64,000 bases of DNA from NCBI GenBank assembly GCA_030762895.1, contig JAUPTC010000141.1, forward strand, positions 24,597 through 88,596, in the 5' to 3' direction. The translations under genes and the position numbers were made by a program. Positions 20,791-32,101 of this stretch are shown one piece after another. The notes beneath the pieces are model-generated. The model ran no database searches. It was not told the DNA's origin and was given only the letters and a program-made list of their open reading frames with translations. The DNA is from Sophora flavescens. Taxonomy: Eukaryota; Streptophyta; Magnoliopsida; Fabales; Fabaceae. The first letter of the stretch is position 1, and every line of letters begins with the position of its first letter.

Positions 20791-21529
20791 CCTTTATATA
20801 GTTGGCGCAGAAACCGAGGGTTACGTTTTAACCCTACTTTCTGACGTCAACCATCACCTAGTGCGGCCAGAGCAGTCTTCTTCCCCCTTCTACCAAACTC
20901 AACTAGTTCTTAGAGTTTTGAAGACCTTGGGAGACCATTGTTTATCAGTATCAACCGGTATTGGTAATGGTAACGTTCCTTTTCTGTTTCCTTTCTCTTG
21001 TGAATTGGGAACTGATTAGTTTATTTTTTAGTTAACCAAGGCGTAGAATCGGATTGAGCCGCTCATGGGGACGTGATCCCAGTTGTTGTTAGGAGCTAAC
21101 GTTTGGAACCTTCGATCCAGGTATGGGGAGAAGGGTAGTGTATATCATAGGCATTGGGGGTAGTGTAAGGTAAAAGGGGTTCCCATGACCCCGGTTTGTT
21201 GTGTATGTGTATATGATTAATATGATGGTTTGTTTGATTATGATAACATGATCTTGGTTGTTAATATGTTGTTTATATGCCTATGTTCATACTACATTCT
21301 TGATGTTTATGTTGGTTGTATGAACATGATGATATGTTGATGGTTGCTATTGGAATAATGTTGTTGGTTGAATGGTTGATACCATGATTGTGATGATAGT
21401 GTTGTTACTATGTTGATAATGGTGTTTAGTCCTAGAATATGTTGTTAACTGGCTGAGGATCAATAGAATTAATCCCTAAATTTAATCGGCTAAAATTGAT
21501 GTTGAACTCTGCCAAGAACAGGACCGTCG

Positions 21530-21690
21530 TGCATTGAGCACGCCCGTACTCCCAGTTTGAATTTTGGAAAATGATCGTGCATTCAGCACGATCATGCAGC
21601 GAGAGGAGCATGCCCGTGCGGTGAGCACGCACCGTGCTCCACTTAAGTGGCGACACACCCGTCTTTGGGGTTAAGCACAACCATGCTCAC
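21530..21690. repeat. Palindrome cluster (GAGCACGCCCGTGCTC type), second
   Basis: Five or more degenerate copies (GTGCATTGAGCACGCCCGTA, GCATTCAGCACGATC, GAGCACG...CCGTGCTCC, AAGCACAACCATGCTCA) form a second cluster in the same LTR. Several copies are damaged at CAG/CTG sites here but cleaner in unit B (53185-53345). Confidence 0.8.
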
Positions 21691-22946
21691 CCCTCTGGAC
21701 AGAATCTGAGATTAAGGACTTAAACCGGGGTCTTTAACCCCAATCTCCCCAAACGATGATGATGACATAGTTAATCAATGATGAAGGTTGGATCACTTAA
21801 TTAAAGATTAATTAAGATGGTTAAGTCGGTAACCGTTGGGTTACTGCACGTCGATGAGTTGTACCTTGGTGCTTTTTAGTCAAGGGAACCTTGACCCCGC
21901 GGTTTGGGTCTAAGGTGCTGTTGATGTTGTACCTTGGTTGCCGAGATTTTGATCCAAGGGGGACCTTGACTCGGTTGGGTCTAATGTGTTGCGGTTGATT
22001 CCTCTAAAGGTTTAAATGTTGCGGTAGATTCTGCTGCGGTCGATTCCGTTGAAGTCTTCGGTTGATTCAGTTGAAGCAAAGGAGGTGGCGGTTGCCCGTT
22101 GTTTGTTGTATGCTGCATGCATCATTGGAGATATTGTTGTTGGTAGATGATCGACATAGGGGAGGTCGTCCTAGAGTACGGCGATCTGGCCATCCACGGT
22201 AGGTTACCCAAGGTTTGGTAACCATTTGACGAGACATTCGTTGGTTTGACGCGTTGGCTATCCAAGGAGTAGATTCTCCGGCATTGAGTAGATTCTCAAT
22301 GTGGATATTTAACTCTGAAGTCATTTATCCTGAGTTAGTGTGGATCTACATGCATGTTGGAGTAGTGGAGTAGTGTTGTATTGCACTGCATAGCATACTT
22401 GGTTGATATGATGTTGATTGGATGTTGATATATATAACTATGTTGACGTATGTTATGATGATTCTATGTTGTATGTTTTACCTTGCTTCCTATCTCCATG
22501 CTGTATATGTTTACGTGATTCTTACTCCCCATTGTTTGTTTGTTTGTTTGGCCTGATCGGCAGCTTGCAGAGAATGGCGAGCAGTCAGGAGAGGAGTGAC
22601 TATGAGGAGCCACCACTCATAGTTAGGGTTTTCCCCTTTCAGTTAGTTTGTTAGTTTCAGTTGTATTCTGAGGATTTTTTTCCGAAACAGTTATACCAGC
22701 TCTGTATGTGACATCGGGGTTAGGTTATGTTGTTTATCTTTGTTATGTTTTAATTATTTTAAACATGTTTTAATTTCCGCGTTGTGAACTAGTTCATGTG
22801 GGACCTTTCTACCATGGGTAAATGTTTTATTTTATCCTGTAAATGCATGTTTTGTTTTATATCTTTATCTTTTATGCTTTATAACATGCGGGGTAGCATT
22901 GTGTCACCACGACCACCCCCGCCCTCGTTAGCCCGGGTGTGTCACA

Positions 22947-23645
22947 CCTGCTACTATTAGTTCTGTTTCACCCCCTCGTGCTGCAACATTTTGTGCATTG
23001 AACCCCATAATTTGATGAGAGGGAGGATCTAATCAACTTTAAATGTGAGGTTGATCGACTATTTTGGATTGCCGAGAGAACACTGAAGAGGCTTGTAGGG
23101 TTGCTCACACATGTTGAACTGGATTTTGGTGAACAAGCATTTGTTGGGCAAAAGGGTGTTGTGTGTGGTGTAAGTCCAAGGGTTGTTGTGGAGAATATGA
23201 AACACCGAGTTGATTTCTGTTTTTTGTCTTTGTTTCCAAGTGTTGTTTCTTTGTGTGTCTTTTTCTTGTGTGTATTTCTTTTTTAATCACTTAGAAATAA
23301 GAGTTATTTTACTTTCCTTTACTTATTTGTTGAGTGTTCTCAAGTGATTTTAGTATCATTACTATTTGGTTTTAGCTTAAAGTAGGATTTATTCTGACAT
23401 GTGTCATTTTGGTTAGTTTGTTTCTGTTTTGTTGTGTTAATTGAGGCTGATAGAACTTTGTGTTTGACCAGGATAACAATGAAGTCATGAGTTAGCTGAA
23501 AAGGAAAATGCTTTAGGATACTACAGCTTTTGAAAAGTGCATTCACTAAAAGACAAAAATGCCAGCTCCACGATCTCTTTCTGTGGATGGTCCCTAGATG
23601 ATAAAGACGTGTCCCACGTGTCGGTTGAAGATATTTTTGTGTACT
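22947..23645. other. Flank between the Tekay LTR and the Athila element
   Basis: There is no intact gene. In unit B a short plus-frame stretch reads EREDLINFKCEVDLTILDCL and continues REPEEACRVAHTC (about 54670-54770), which looks codon-like but which I do not recognise. Near 23604 there is a G-box core, CCCACGTGTC. The stretch ends with the target duplication GTACT (23641-23645). Confidence 0.5.
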
Positions 23646-24821
23646 TGATGGGCTCCGGCAGGTGTACCGGATCGAAGCAAGTAATAAAAACACGGCAAGT
23701 AAATTACCGAGATCGAGCACAGGGATTGGGTGGTCCATTATTATCAATATTTAAGGGAAACAATTAGGATTGACCAAGTCAAGAGAGAGAGAGTTTGTTG
23801 TGAAATCAAGTAGTAACCAATATCGAGTATCAAGCAAGAGTTTAATCAAAGCAGTAACAAATAGTAAAAGTTGTGACTTAAGAATGGGGAAGATCTAAGG
23901 TCACGAATCCACCAACCCAATTAAACACAGATCAAAAGTGATTATTTTCTATCCCTAGGTTCAATTACATGCCAATCAAGAACCCAAAATTATCCTAATG
24001 TCTCGGTCGAGCACAAGAGAAAATGCCTAAACATGCCAATCAACTATATTTCTATGATGACAAACATGCAAGATTCATTAAGTTCTTGGTTCCCTATAAC
24101 AATTGCACAAATATCCTATTATATATCTATCAATATTCAACTTGTGTTCTTAATTAAAATCTGAAAGCACGAATCTCCGGTCGGACTCATCACGCTTGAC
24201 AAATTAACCACGAGCTCATATGATCAACAAATACAAAACAGAATAAAGAAACAAGAATTGAGAAATAGGGACTAGAAAACATCACAGTTTCACTATGCCG
24301 TCATGAGTGGCTTCATCGCTTCCTCAGAAAAGAGGATTCGTTCCTCATAGCGTGCTTCAACATTCTTAATCCAAAAGAAAACATGAAATAAAACATGTAA
24401 ACCTAAACGAGATGCATCTCACTGGGTGAGAAGGTGCTAGTGGGGCGAGCACTTAAGTTTGGCTCCATTCTGAATTAGAAACCTCGCGGGGTTAGGCCTG
24501 TCTCGCAGGGCGAGACTGAAAGGTCTTCAAAATCGTGTATCTAGCTTGCAGGGCGAGACCTTGAAAATTTCCTTTTGCTTGTTTTCTTCAATTTTTCCAA
24601 GTTTTCTTGAGCTTCACTTTTAACCTGAAAATAAAAGTAACGCTCAGTTCTTTATTTGATCTAGAAAATAGTGAAAATATCTAAAAATTACTCCTAAGAC
24701 TCAAAATGTCGCTTGTGAACAATTAAGCCAAATTTGGGATAAGACGAGAATGAACTCGTGCAATTGGTATCAAAATTGAGGTCTTTCTAGTCATAAAACT
24801 AGATGAACCAAAGGTTCATCA
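23646..24821 (-). repeat. Athila 3' LTR
   Basis: It aligns with the 5' LTR from TGATGGGCTCC to AGGTTCATCA. On the minus strand it is preceded by AAGTTTAGGGTATTC, the weak polypurine tract. It lacks the solo LTR insertion of the 5' LTR, which shows the pre-insertion sequence around AACAATTGCACAAAT. Confidence 0.88.
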
Positions 24822-26319
24822 GAATACCCTAAACTTAAACTTTGCTTATCCCCAAGCAAACTAAAAATTAAAAGGACTCAAAACTAGGTAAGCTCAATGG
24901 ACTTAATCATACCTTTCCCAAATTTCATGCAATTTTATCAATACAATTTTTCATTCAATGTTTCCATTTTCTCACTTCAATTAATCAATCCCCAAATTCA
25001 TCTACTTTTAAACAATGAGAATGCAATTAATCATGCAATCATTAATCTAAGTCAAGGATCCAACATACACGTAAGACAGAGATCACCAATTTCAAAAATT
25101 ACTTTCCTCACAAGGGCATTTAGTGATTCACTCATTCACTTAAGTTATCAAGGTTTTCAACTTTCACTCAATTTCACATTTTAAGGCTACTTTCCAAGAA
25201 TTTGATTTTCATCTCAAAATAGTTCCCACGAAAACATGCATGCATCATCAAAACGTCTTTTAAAGGTTGTAATGGGGCCTGGCTAAAAGTAGGATATACA
25301 AAGGTTATAGGCTCTAAGTCCCTAGGAATTAAGAGAGCTTGAAACTTTTACACTTTTATTTTCACTCTAATTTCTTTTTCAATTTTTCTTTTTCACGCTT
25401 TGGGTGGCTACAACCTATTTCCCTTGACACCCTTTTATTTTGCCCCTTTTTGGCATTTTTGTATTTTTCTTCTTTTCTTTTTCTCTTTTGCCTTTGGCTT
25501 CAACCTTTTTATTTTTATTATTCTCATTCCCAAGTACATGATAAACTCATTGTAGCCACCCCAAACTTAGTTTCTAAACAACTCTTTTTCTTTCTAAACA
25601 TCCATGCTCTCCTAAATCCTAAGATTGGATTAACATGATTTTTCCGGATTTTTAGTTGATAATGTTAGGTCATTAAGAAACAATAGGCTTATTAGGCTCA
25701 AATTGGCTCACTATGGAACATGCATTAGGAATGGTTTATTTTGGCCAAGTAGCTATTTCAAAGAAAATTGACTAAATCATTTTATACAAACATATAAACA
25801 TGCAAACCATGAAGAGATTCAAGAAAATCCGGGAAAGTGCAACTCAAAAGTGATTCACACAATTTAAAAACATGTTGGAGGCTCAAATTCCTAACCTGGA
25901 TATTTTTAGCAAATTATTTGACTGGGATACATCCCTAATGTGTGCACCCCAAACTTGTCATAAATCAAGCAATCCAAACAAAAATTCTCAAAGTTCAATC
26001 TTCAATTTTTCATGGGGATCAATTTTTCTCATTTTTCAAAAGCATAAGGAAAAAACATCAAAGATTTTCAAGATTTATCACATGCATTCAATTTTAGGCA
26101 CATTGCAATTAATCCCATCAAGACTTACCAACTAGACTCTATAGACACTATTTGTTTTTGTGTATTGACCACTATTTACTTGCAAAATTTCAAAAACAAA
26201 AGAAAAGAAAAGGGTTGAGTTTAAAAAGAGTTATCTCAAGGGGTCCGAGCGGACCCCATGCTCTCATTAGCATTCCTCGCCTCTTCCTTATCTCTCTTTA
26301 CTTTCTTCCTAGGCCGACT
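24822..26319 (-). other. Athila noncoding region before the 3' LTR
   Basis: AT-rich sequence lies between the last ORF relic and the 3' LTR. The minus strand near the LTR reads GTTTGCTTGGGGATAAGC and the weak polypurine tract, typical of Athila-type 3' ends. T-rich and C+T-rich runs (25360-25520) are present, and no coding signal convinces me. Confidence 0.6.
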
Positions 26320-26862
26320 AGACTAGGCATTATCGAGATACTCAACCCAAACAATGTTCGGGCTAGTCACAATAGCTTATTCTCTTGGAGCCCTTCCTCC
26401 CGGGATTCCATTCCCGCTGCACTGGATCATCTCCATCTCTATCCATGCGATATCATTGGATCCTTTCAAAGCGAGAAGCCATTTTGGGTCCCACTTGTCT
26501 TCTTCTTCCTTGGTTAAGCTCTCTACTTCCGGGAACAGAATCTCTCCTCCTTCCACCGACTTCTTGACTTTCTCGTACAATGCATGTTCGGAAGGTATGC
26601 AAATTGGGAAGCCCTTTTGGCTTTCCTTAGTCTCATGCTCAATTTCCCTTCGGACGTAGTCATTCACACCCCTATCAAAGCTTAAGTGAAATGGATTCTC
26701 CTTCTCTTCTTGTTCTTTTGTTAATTTCTCTAAGTGAGGGTAGGGGATCTGTCTCTATCGGATGCATAGACCGATGAACTCATAATCAGGGTGGTTTGGA
26801 GTGATCGTTCCCTCATCAATTGGTTGCCTTTCTTTGCGGAAGAAACTCCAATCGATAGTCAT
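26320..26862 (-). pseudogene. Unrecognised ORF relic in the Athila post-pol region
   Basis: The minus strand starts MTIDWSFFRKERQPIDEG and continues TPNHPDYEFIGLCIR to a stop near 26758. The frame then goes on as IPYPHLEKLTKEQEEKENPF, GVNDYVRREIEHETKESQ, FPEVESLTKEEEDKWDPKWL and ALKGSNDIAWIEMEM. The composition is strongly charged (E/K-rich) and protein-like over about 170 codons with one internal stop. I do not recognise the family. Its place after integrase and the env-position ORF suggests an extra element-encoded protein or a captured fragment. Unit B has the same reading at 57975-58513. Confidence 0.55.
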
Positions 26863-27317
26863 CTAATTCACTAGTCAACTAATGGTCAATAATATAATCA
26901 AAAGTTTTTTTTTTAAAAATAAAACTAAAAAGAACTAAAAAAGAACATGCACCACAAAATATATACAATCAGAATCAGTGCATTGTGGATGCAATGTACT
27001 TTCAGGAAATTAATTTTGATGATGAGCAACAAAAGTAAAACAATTGATTGAGATAATGAAAGTTCAAGATCAAGGCAAGATCATCCAAGACCAAGAGAAG
27101 AACTTCAAGGGTATATAGCTTAAGTTTGGTCTTAGGATTATTTGTAACATTCAAGTGTAGGATTGGCTATTAAAATTGAATTAATTAAAAATTGTTTTTA
27201 AAATTGAAAATGGGCTTAAGGTTTTCCAAAGAATTAGAAATATGTTTTTCATAAGTGTTAGAATGTTCTTTAGATTGAAAAATATCATTTTCTGATAAAA
27301 GAACAACTCGTAATTGA

Positions 27318-27490
27318 ATTACCAGAACTCCTGTAATCCATTACAACTTTCTGGAAAAATCAATATTTAAAAGTATCAGTGGTAATCGATTACCAGACTC
27401 CCGTAATCGATTACCAGCTTTTTGGAAAGCTCGGTATTTCAAACTGACAGCTTGTAATTGGTTACCAGTACATTTGTAATCGATTGCCAG
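27318..27490. repeat. GTAATCGATTAC palindromes
   Basis: GTAATCGATTAC, a perfect 12-bp palindrome, occurs twice at 27382-27416, with diverged copies CTGTAATCCATTACAAC, TTGTAATTGGTTACCAG and TGTAATCGATTGCCAG nearby. The spacing is 20-60 bases. Confidence 0.82.
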
Positions 27491-27772
27491 TCGCGAAAAA
27501 GTGATTTCTGGTGCATAAAATGCGTGACAGCTGTGCAAAACGGCTATATTTTGAAAACCCACTATAGATACTCAGTAGCAGCCCGAAAAACCATAGGTTA
27601 ACACTCTAAGAACACTTGCCCAACATCTATAACCTCAAGATTCAATCTTTCACTCTAGAAATCAAGATTTGAGCCAATCATACACAAGAGTCATAGTGCT
27701 TCAACTTGTATTGATTCAACCTTTGAGGCATTCTTCTTTGTAATCACTTATTGCTTGATTTGTATTGGTTAA

Positions 27773-28035
27773 AGAGAGTGAGGAATCTCTCTAGTTTGAT
27801 TTGTAACAAGGGTGAGGTATCCCTTGAGTAGATTTGGAGACTCTAGCACAAGGATGAGGTATCCCAAGTGAAGAGGGCTCTTTGTAAAAGGGTGGGGAAT
27901 CCCTTTAGAAGAAGAAGGTGAGGTATCCTTCTTGTATTGAGAGAAAATCTTGGGGTGAGGAACCTTTAAGTCCAAAGGGTGGGGTATCCCTTTGGTGAAT
28001 AGTATTGAGGCTCTTGCACGAGGTGGGGTATCTGA
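27773..28035. repeat. GGTGAGGTATCCC repeat array
   Basis: Seven or eight copies of AAGGGTGAGGTATCCCTT and variants are spaced by 20-45 bases. Each copy is a small inverted repeat (AAGGG...CCCTT). The array lies in the putative R/U5 part of the solo LTR. The unit B copy is at 59425-59665. Confidence 0.8.
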
Positions 28036-28389
28036 GTGGAGAGTGCTCCAAGTGTTGTAAAGTTTGAATTGATTATTAGTGGAAAATACTCATAAATGTA
28101 TTGTGGGGACTGGATGTAGGTCACTCAAGGGAGTGATTGAACCAGTATAAATTGATTGTGTGATTTCCTCTTTCTTTATCCTTTTTACAATTTCTCAAAA
28201 ATTAGTCTAGGTCACAAAAGGGGATGAAAATTTTATAAACCCAATTCACCCCCCCCGGGTTATGGTTGCCACGACCAACATGCATAAGGTGTCATAATGT
28301 AATCTGAGTTTCTAGCTAATATGAAAATACAACCATATCGAATGTGTATAGCTAGAACTCAAAAAATAAGGAGGCTAGATAAAATATAT

Positions 28390-29616
28390 CACGACCAGTA
28401 TGTCCTCATCCTCCCGGTTACCAGAGTCGTAACCCTGACCTTGAACAATAGTTGCGTCATCATCCGGAGCCTCGTGTACCCCCCTTTGGCTGGGTATCCT
28501 GGTCTCCAGGATAGTCTTGCCACCCAAGCCGAGGTGCCAAATCCTCCTCGAAGGGGTAGATAGGGACCCTGCCCTCCTGCTGAGCTCTCGCCCACTCTCT
28601 GAAAAACTCCCGAAGCACCTTATGGGACCACCTCTCCGCCTGATGGTTATGCAAAAGCATAACCATCTCCACTGACAGCGGGCACTGTGGAGCCTGTCCC
28701 GCCTCTCTATCTCTTGGGAGGTGCTGGCTCTCCATAACAGTGGCGGCGGATATAATCTCTATCGATCGGCTATCGAGGGACCTTCTCAGTCTACCCAGAA
28801 ATAGTAATCCTTGCCCTCGCCATTATCTCAGTGATGAGAAAACCATGAGCCAACACCTCCTTGGCGTTCCTGGAGTTGGCCTTCTGCTGGATGTCCTGGG
28901 CTATGACCGAGCCCACATCAATAGGCTTCCCCTCCATAATGGCATAGAGGAGGTGAGCCCGTACAACAATGACATCAGACTCGTGAGAGCTTCACATTAA
29001 GTTGGCATGGATGAAAGCATGCCATATGCGGGCCGCATGATTAAGATCCCTCCTCCTAAGTCTCAGTAGGTTCCCAGAGGTCCCCACTTCCCACTGCATT
29101 CCCAGCTTGCAACAGGTCTATAGAATAGACTGGGCAAGGGCCTGGACCACCGGCATGAGTGAGTGCTCACTCCTCTCTCCCCAAGTGTTGGGAATGCCCA
29201 AGCACTGGTTAATGTCATCGGGGTGGAATGTGACTGCCACACCCCTAACCATGCTAATGCAACCTGGCTTAGAAGGGTCAGATTTATAAGCATTGGCATA
29301 AAATTCCTTGACGAGTTTAACATCAACTCGTCGAGGAAGATTAGCCAAATAACCCCAGTCCTGATCCTTGATAGCATCAGAGACGATGGAGTAGTTGCTC
29401 CCTATGAGAACCATCCTCCTCTTAAGTACTATCTCCTTCGTTCGCACCAACTCCCAATACTCCTAATGAACAGGAGATCGGAAGCTGATGGAAGGAGTAA
29501 CACTCCTAGAGGAGGTCCCGGCTCCATCAGGGAACTCCTTCTCCTCCCCCTGAGCTGCCTGGCGCTTCTTGCCCCTTCACAGGTTGTTTCTCAACAGAAT
29601 TCTTTGGAGGAGTCAT
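28390..29616 (-). pseudogene. Env-position ORF of the Athila element (plant-transposon-protein-like)
   Basis: The minus strand starts MTPPKNSVEKQPVKGQEA at 29616. After frame breaks it reads LKRRMVLIGSNYSIVSDAIK, LVKEFYANAYKSD, MVRGVAVTFHPDDINQCLGI and PNTWGERSEHSLMPVVQALA, then LSVEMVMLLHNHQAERWSHK and WARAQQEGRVPIYPFEEDLA. A conserved (F)YAN...VRG...F....IN..LG pattern is typical of the putative plant transposon protein domain found after pol in Athila-type elements. The function is unknown; the position matches the env-like ORF. Several stops and shifts are present in unit A, and many more in unit B. Confidence 0.65.
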
Positions 29617-30830
29617 ACCTGAAAATCAGAAAAGTTTCCAGTACAGTTTAATATCACAATATATCTCAATACATAATTTCATTCTAAGCTATTAACAGTT
29701 AATTCCTATGCAGCCCATGCAGCAATTTAGAATACATATATTCAGTTTCAACAATTTTCAATAATAATCCAAGATTCAAAATTTCATTCCTAGATTCAAC
29801 CATGTCACATTTTTGCCTATTGCCCCCTAGTCATGCATTGTCTCTAAAAAAAATTCCCATGGAACCCCAAACTTAGGTTTTCTAATAGCATCATTTAGGG
29901 GCATGCATCAACAGTTCATCATCGTAGCATTTATCATGTTCAAAATCTCACACCACTTTCATGTCAATGTGTTTTCAAGAATTCAAACAATAATGAATAT
30001 CAATAAATCCCACATTCTTTCTATACTTGCATATTCATAGTCAAACCCACATTAAGAATCTATTAAAATGAATCACCAATGTTCATCACTCCTCTTTCCT
30101 TAATTTCAAAATTTTTGCAAGAGAAATATAGGGAGAAATTCATACAAAAATTGTCAAAACTAGATGAGGGAATGAATAGAGATGCAAACCTTGAGTAAAG
30201 TGATATAGTGACGAAGATTGGAGAGTGAAAGAGTGATTTTCTTGGTGTTTTCGTGCACCCCACGAGAGAAGAGAGAAAGGTTTTTGAACTTTTGATTGCC
30301 CAAGTGAGCAGAAAGTGGCTCGCGGGGAGGTTAAGTTTCCCTTGCTCGGGGGGCGAGCGTTTAAAATCCCTAATTCTGAACCCTAATTTCAGGGTTCGTG
30401 TGGCGAACCAGAGAGTTTTGCCCCCTTTCAGTTACCCACATTCGTGGGGTGAGTAGGGAATCGTAGGGGGAATCTGGAAAATTTCTAGATTCAATCATCT
30501 GTTGCCCAGATTCACGAGGCGAGCAAGAGCTCACGGGACGAATCTGGGATTTCCAACCATTCCTATTCCAGCGGTCCCGCAAGGCGAGACATGCTTGGCG
30601 GGGCGAGTCAGAGACAAGGTTTTTGTTTCCCTTCTCGCAGACATATTTTTCCCCCTTAATTCGAAATGCAACTAAGTCCTATATGCTTCCTAAATGCAAT
30701 TTTTATAACTAAGGACCCTACATGAGACTTTTTTTTTGGGGCTCTATAAATGCATAAAAAGGATATGAATCTTGGCTTGCCTCCCAAGTAGCGCTTGTTT
30801 AACATCCCGAGCCTGACTCAAGTCACTCGA
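29617..30830 (-). other. Athila spacer between integrase and env-position ORF
   Basis: There is no coding region I can support. A GC-rich stretch at 30310-30610 carries the same GGGGCGAG-type palindromic motifs as the Athila LTR. Just upstream of the env-position start the minus strand reads TTTTCAGGTATGAC, similar to a splice acceptor, which could allow a spliced subgenomic mRNA. Confidence 0.5.
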
Positions 30831-32101
30831 AAGGGCTAGTCTAGCTTAAACATTGCTTGTCTCTTTGGAAGGCCTCCCCATAGTAGTGCTTGAGTATTTG
30901 GCCATTCACCTTGAAGATATCACTTGGTTCATTGCACTCTAACTCCACTGCTCCATATGGAAAGACCTTATGGACCTTGAAGGGTCCGGACTATCGGGAT
31001 TTCAGCTTACCCAGAAATAACCTCAACCTAGAGTTGTGTAATAAGACCCATTGCCCCGGTTCAAACCTTCTAGGCAAAATGTGATTGGCCAAGCCTTTGT
31101 CCGCTCCTTGTAGATTCGTGCATTTTCATACGCTTTCATACGGATCTCCGCTAATTCATTCAAGTCCAATAGGCGCTTCTCTCCGGCTTTCGTCAAGTCT
31201 TAGTTGAGAGTCTTGATGGCCTAATAGGATTTATGCTCCAATTCCACCGATGAGTGACACGACTTTCCAAACACCAAATTATATGTAGATCTCTCAATGG
31301 GTGTTTTGAAAGCAGTCCTATATGCCCATAGTGCATCATCTACTTTCTTCAACCAATCCTTCCATGATGAGTTTTCTGTCTTCTCAAGAATTCGCTTCAA
31401 CTCACGGTTGGATACTTCCACTTGACCATTGGTTTGAGGATGGTAAGGAGTTTCAATCTTGTGTGTGACCCCGTATCTTGAAAGTAGGTGATCCATTTGT
31501 TTGTTGCAAAAGTGTGAACCACCATCACTAATTTGAACAATTGGGACACCAAACCTTGTGAAAATATTGCGCCTTAGGAATTCCATGACAACACGCGCAT
31601 CATATGTTGTGGTTGTTATGGCTTCGACCCATTTGGACATATAGTCTACGCCACCAAAATATATTGATAGGAAAAAGACGGAGGAAAAGGTCCCATGAAG
31701 TCAATGCCCCACACATCGAAGATTTCTACCTCCAACATGCTTTGGAGAGGAAGTTCATGTCTCTTGGAGATATTACCAACCCTTTGGCAACGATCACACC
31801 TCTCTGCGAAAGTTTTTGTATCCTTGAAGATGGTGGGCCAATAGAAACCACTTTGGAGAAATTTTTCTGCAGTTTTCTTTCCCCCAAAATGTCCACCATA
31901 ATCCGAGCCATGGCAGTGCCACAACACGCTCCCAATTTGATCATGAGGAATGCACTTCTGCATCAATCCATCCCCACACTGCTTGAACAAGAAGGGATCT
32001 TCCCAAATGTAGTACTTTGCATCCGAGAAGAACTTATTTCGTTGTTTCCTAGTGTAGCCTTTCGGGACCACTTTTGAAGCTTTGTAGTTAGACATATCCA
32101 C
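30830..32101 (-). pseudogene. Athila integrase (complete relic with one shared frameshift)
   Basis: The N-terminal zinc region (LWHCHGSDYGGHFGG, ERCDRCQRVG) and WGIDFMGPF lie in 32101-31646. The rest of the core, VQISDGGSHFCNK and PQTNGQVEVSNRELKRIL with the second Asp and Glu, lies in 31640-31221. One missing base turns GCG-GTA-GAC into GCG-TAG at about 31641, in both units. The C-terminal part (RWSGPFKVHKVFPYGAVELE, KVNGQILKHYYG) is readable to about 30840. Apart from these breaks, all three catalytic residues are present. Confidence 0.87.

Larger units (their letters stand above)
18549..22946 (+). mobile_element. Tekay-like Gypsy (chromovirus) retrotransposon, 5'-truncated and rearranged
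   Basis: Plus-strand RNase H, integrase, a gag fragment, a polypurine tract and one LTR follow each other. The 5' LTR, main gag, protease and reverse transcriptase are missing; the left edge abuts the MITE within the RNase H connection (LKDRLTSAPVL in unit B). The TGTAACACCC LTR start and integrase style fit Tekay/Del chromoviruses. The C-terminal chromodomain is not seen. Confidence 0.85.
20511..22946 (+). repeat. Tekay 3' LTR (2.4 kb)
   Basis: It starts TGTAACACCC after a polypurine tract and ends GGGTGTGTCACA; the ends are near-perfect inverted complements. A TATA-like TTTATATAG lies near 20792. Two clusters of GAGCACGCCCGTGCTC palindromes occur (20620-20790 and 21530-21690). No protein is encoded. 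Confidence 0.85.
26984..28280. mobile_element. Solo LTR (possibly Copia type) nested in Athila post-pol region
   Basis: It starts TGTGGATGCAATG and ends ACGACCAACA, with TGCAT duplicated at 26979-26983 and 28281-28285. It is 1297 bp without coding capacity. It contains repeated GTAATCGATTAC palindromes (27380-27485) and a run of GGTGAGGTATCCC repeats (27775-28035). A C-rich tract precedes its right end. Short TG...CA ends, size and a 5-bp duplication fit a solo LTR; the superfamily is a guess. Confidence 0.72.
1..31657. repeat. Tandem repeat unit A (about 31.66 kb)
   Basis: The sequence at position 1 recurs at 31658 and again at 63254. Matching landmarks keep a near-constant offset: 31657 at the left edge, 31662 after a small indel near 4376, about 31655 near 23646. 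All nested insertions and their target duplications are shared with unit B. Unit A holds the 5' half of one Athila element, a 13-kb flank and the 3' half of the next Athila element. The phase of the unit is arbitrary because the window starts inside the integrase. It may be a true tandem duplication or an assembly duplication. Confidence 0.95.

Noticed and set aside
20753..21019. 88-codon plus-strand ORF after the TATA-like box of the Tekay LTR
   Set aside because: It lies within an LTR, its N-terminus differs between units because of CAG-site changes, and it has no domain; more likely LTR leader.
23604..23613. G-box CCCACGTGTC as evidence of a host promoter
   Set aside because: A single 10-base motif without a gene next to it could occur by chance.
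24897..25638. Plus-strand open stretches rich in Phe, Leu and Asn
   Set aside because: They arise from T-rich noncoding sequence next to the Athila 3' LTR and show low complexity only.
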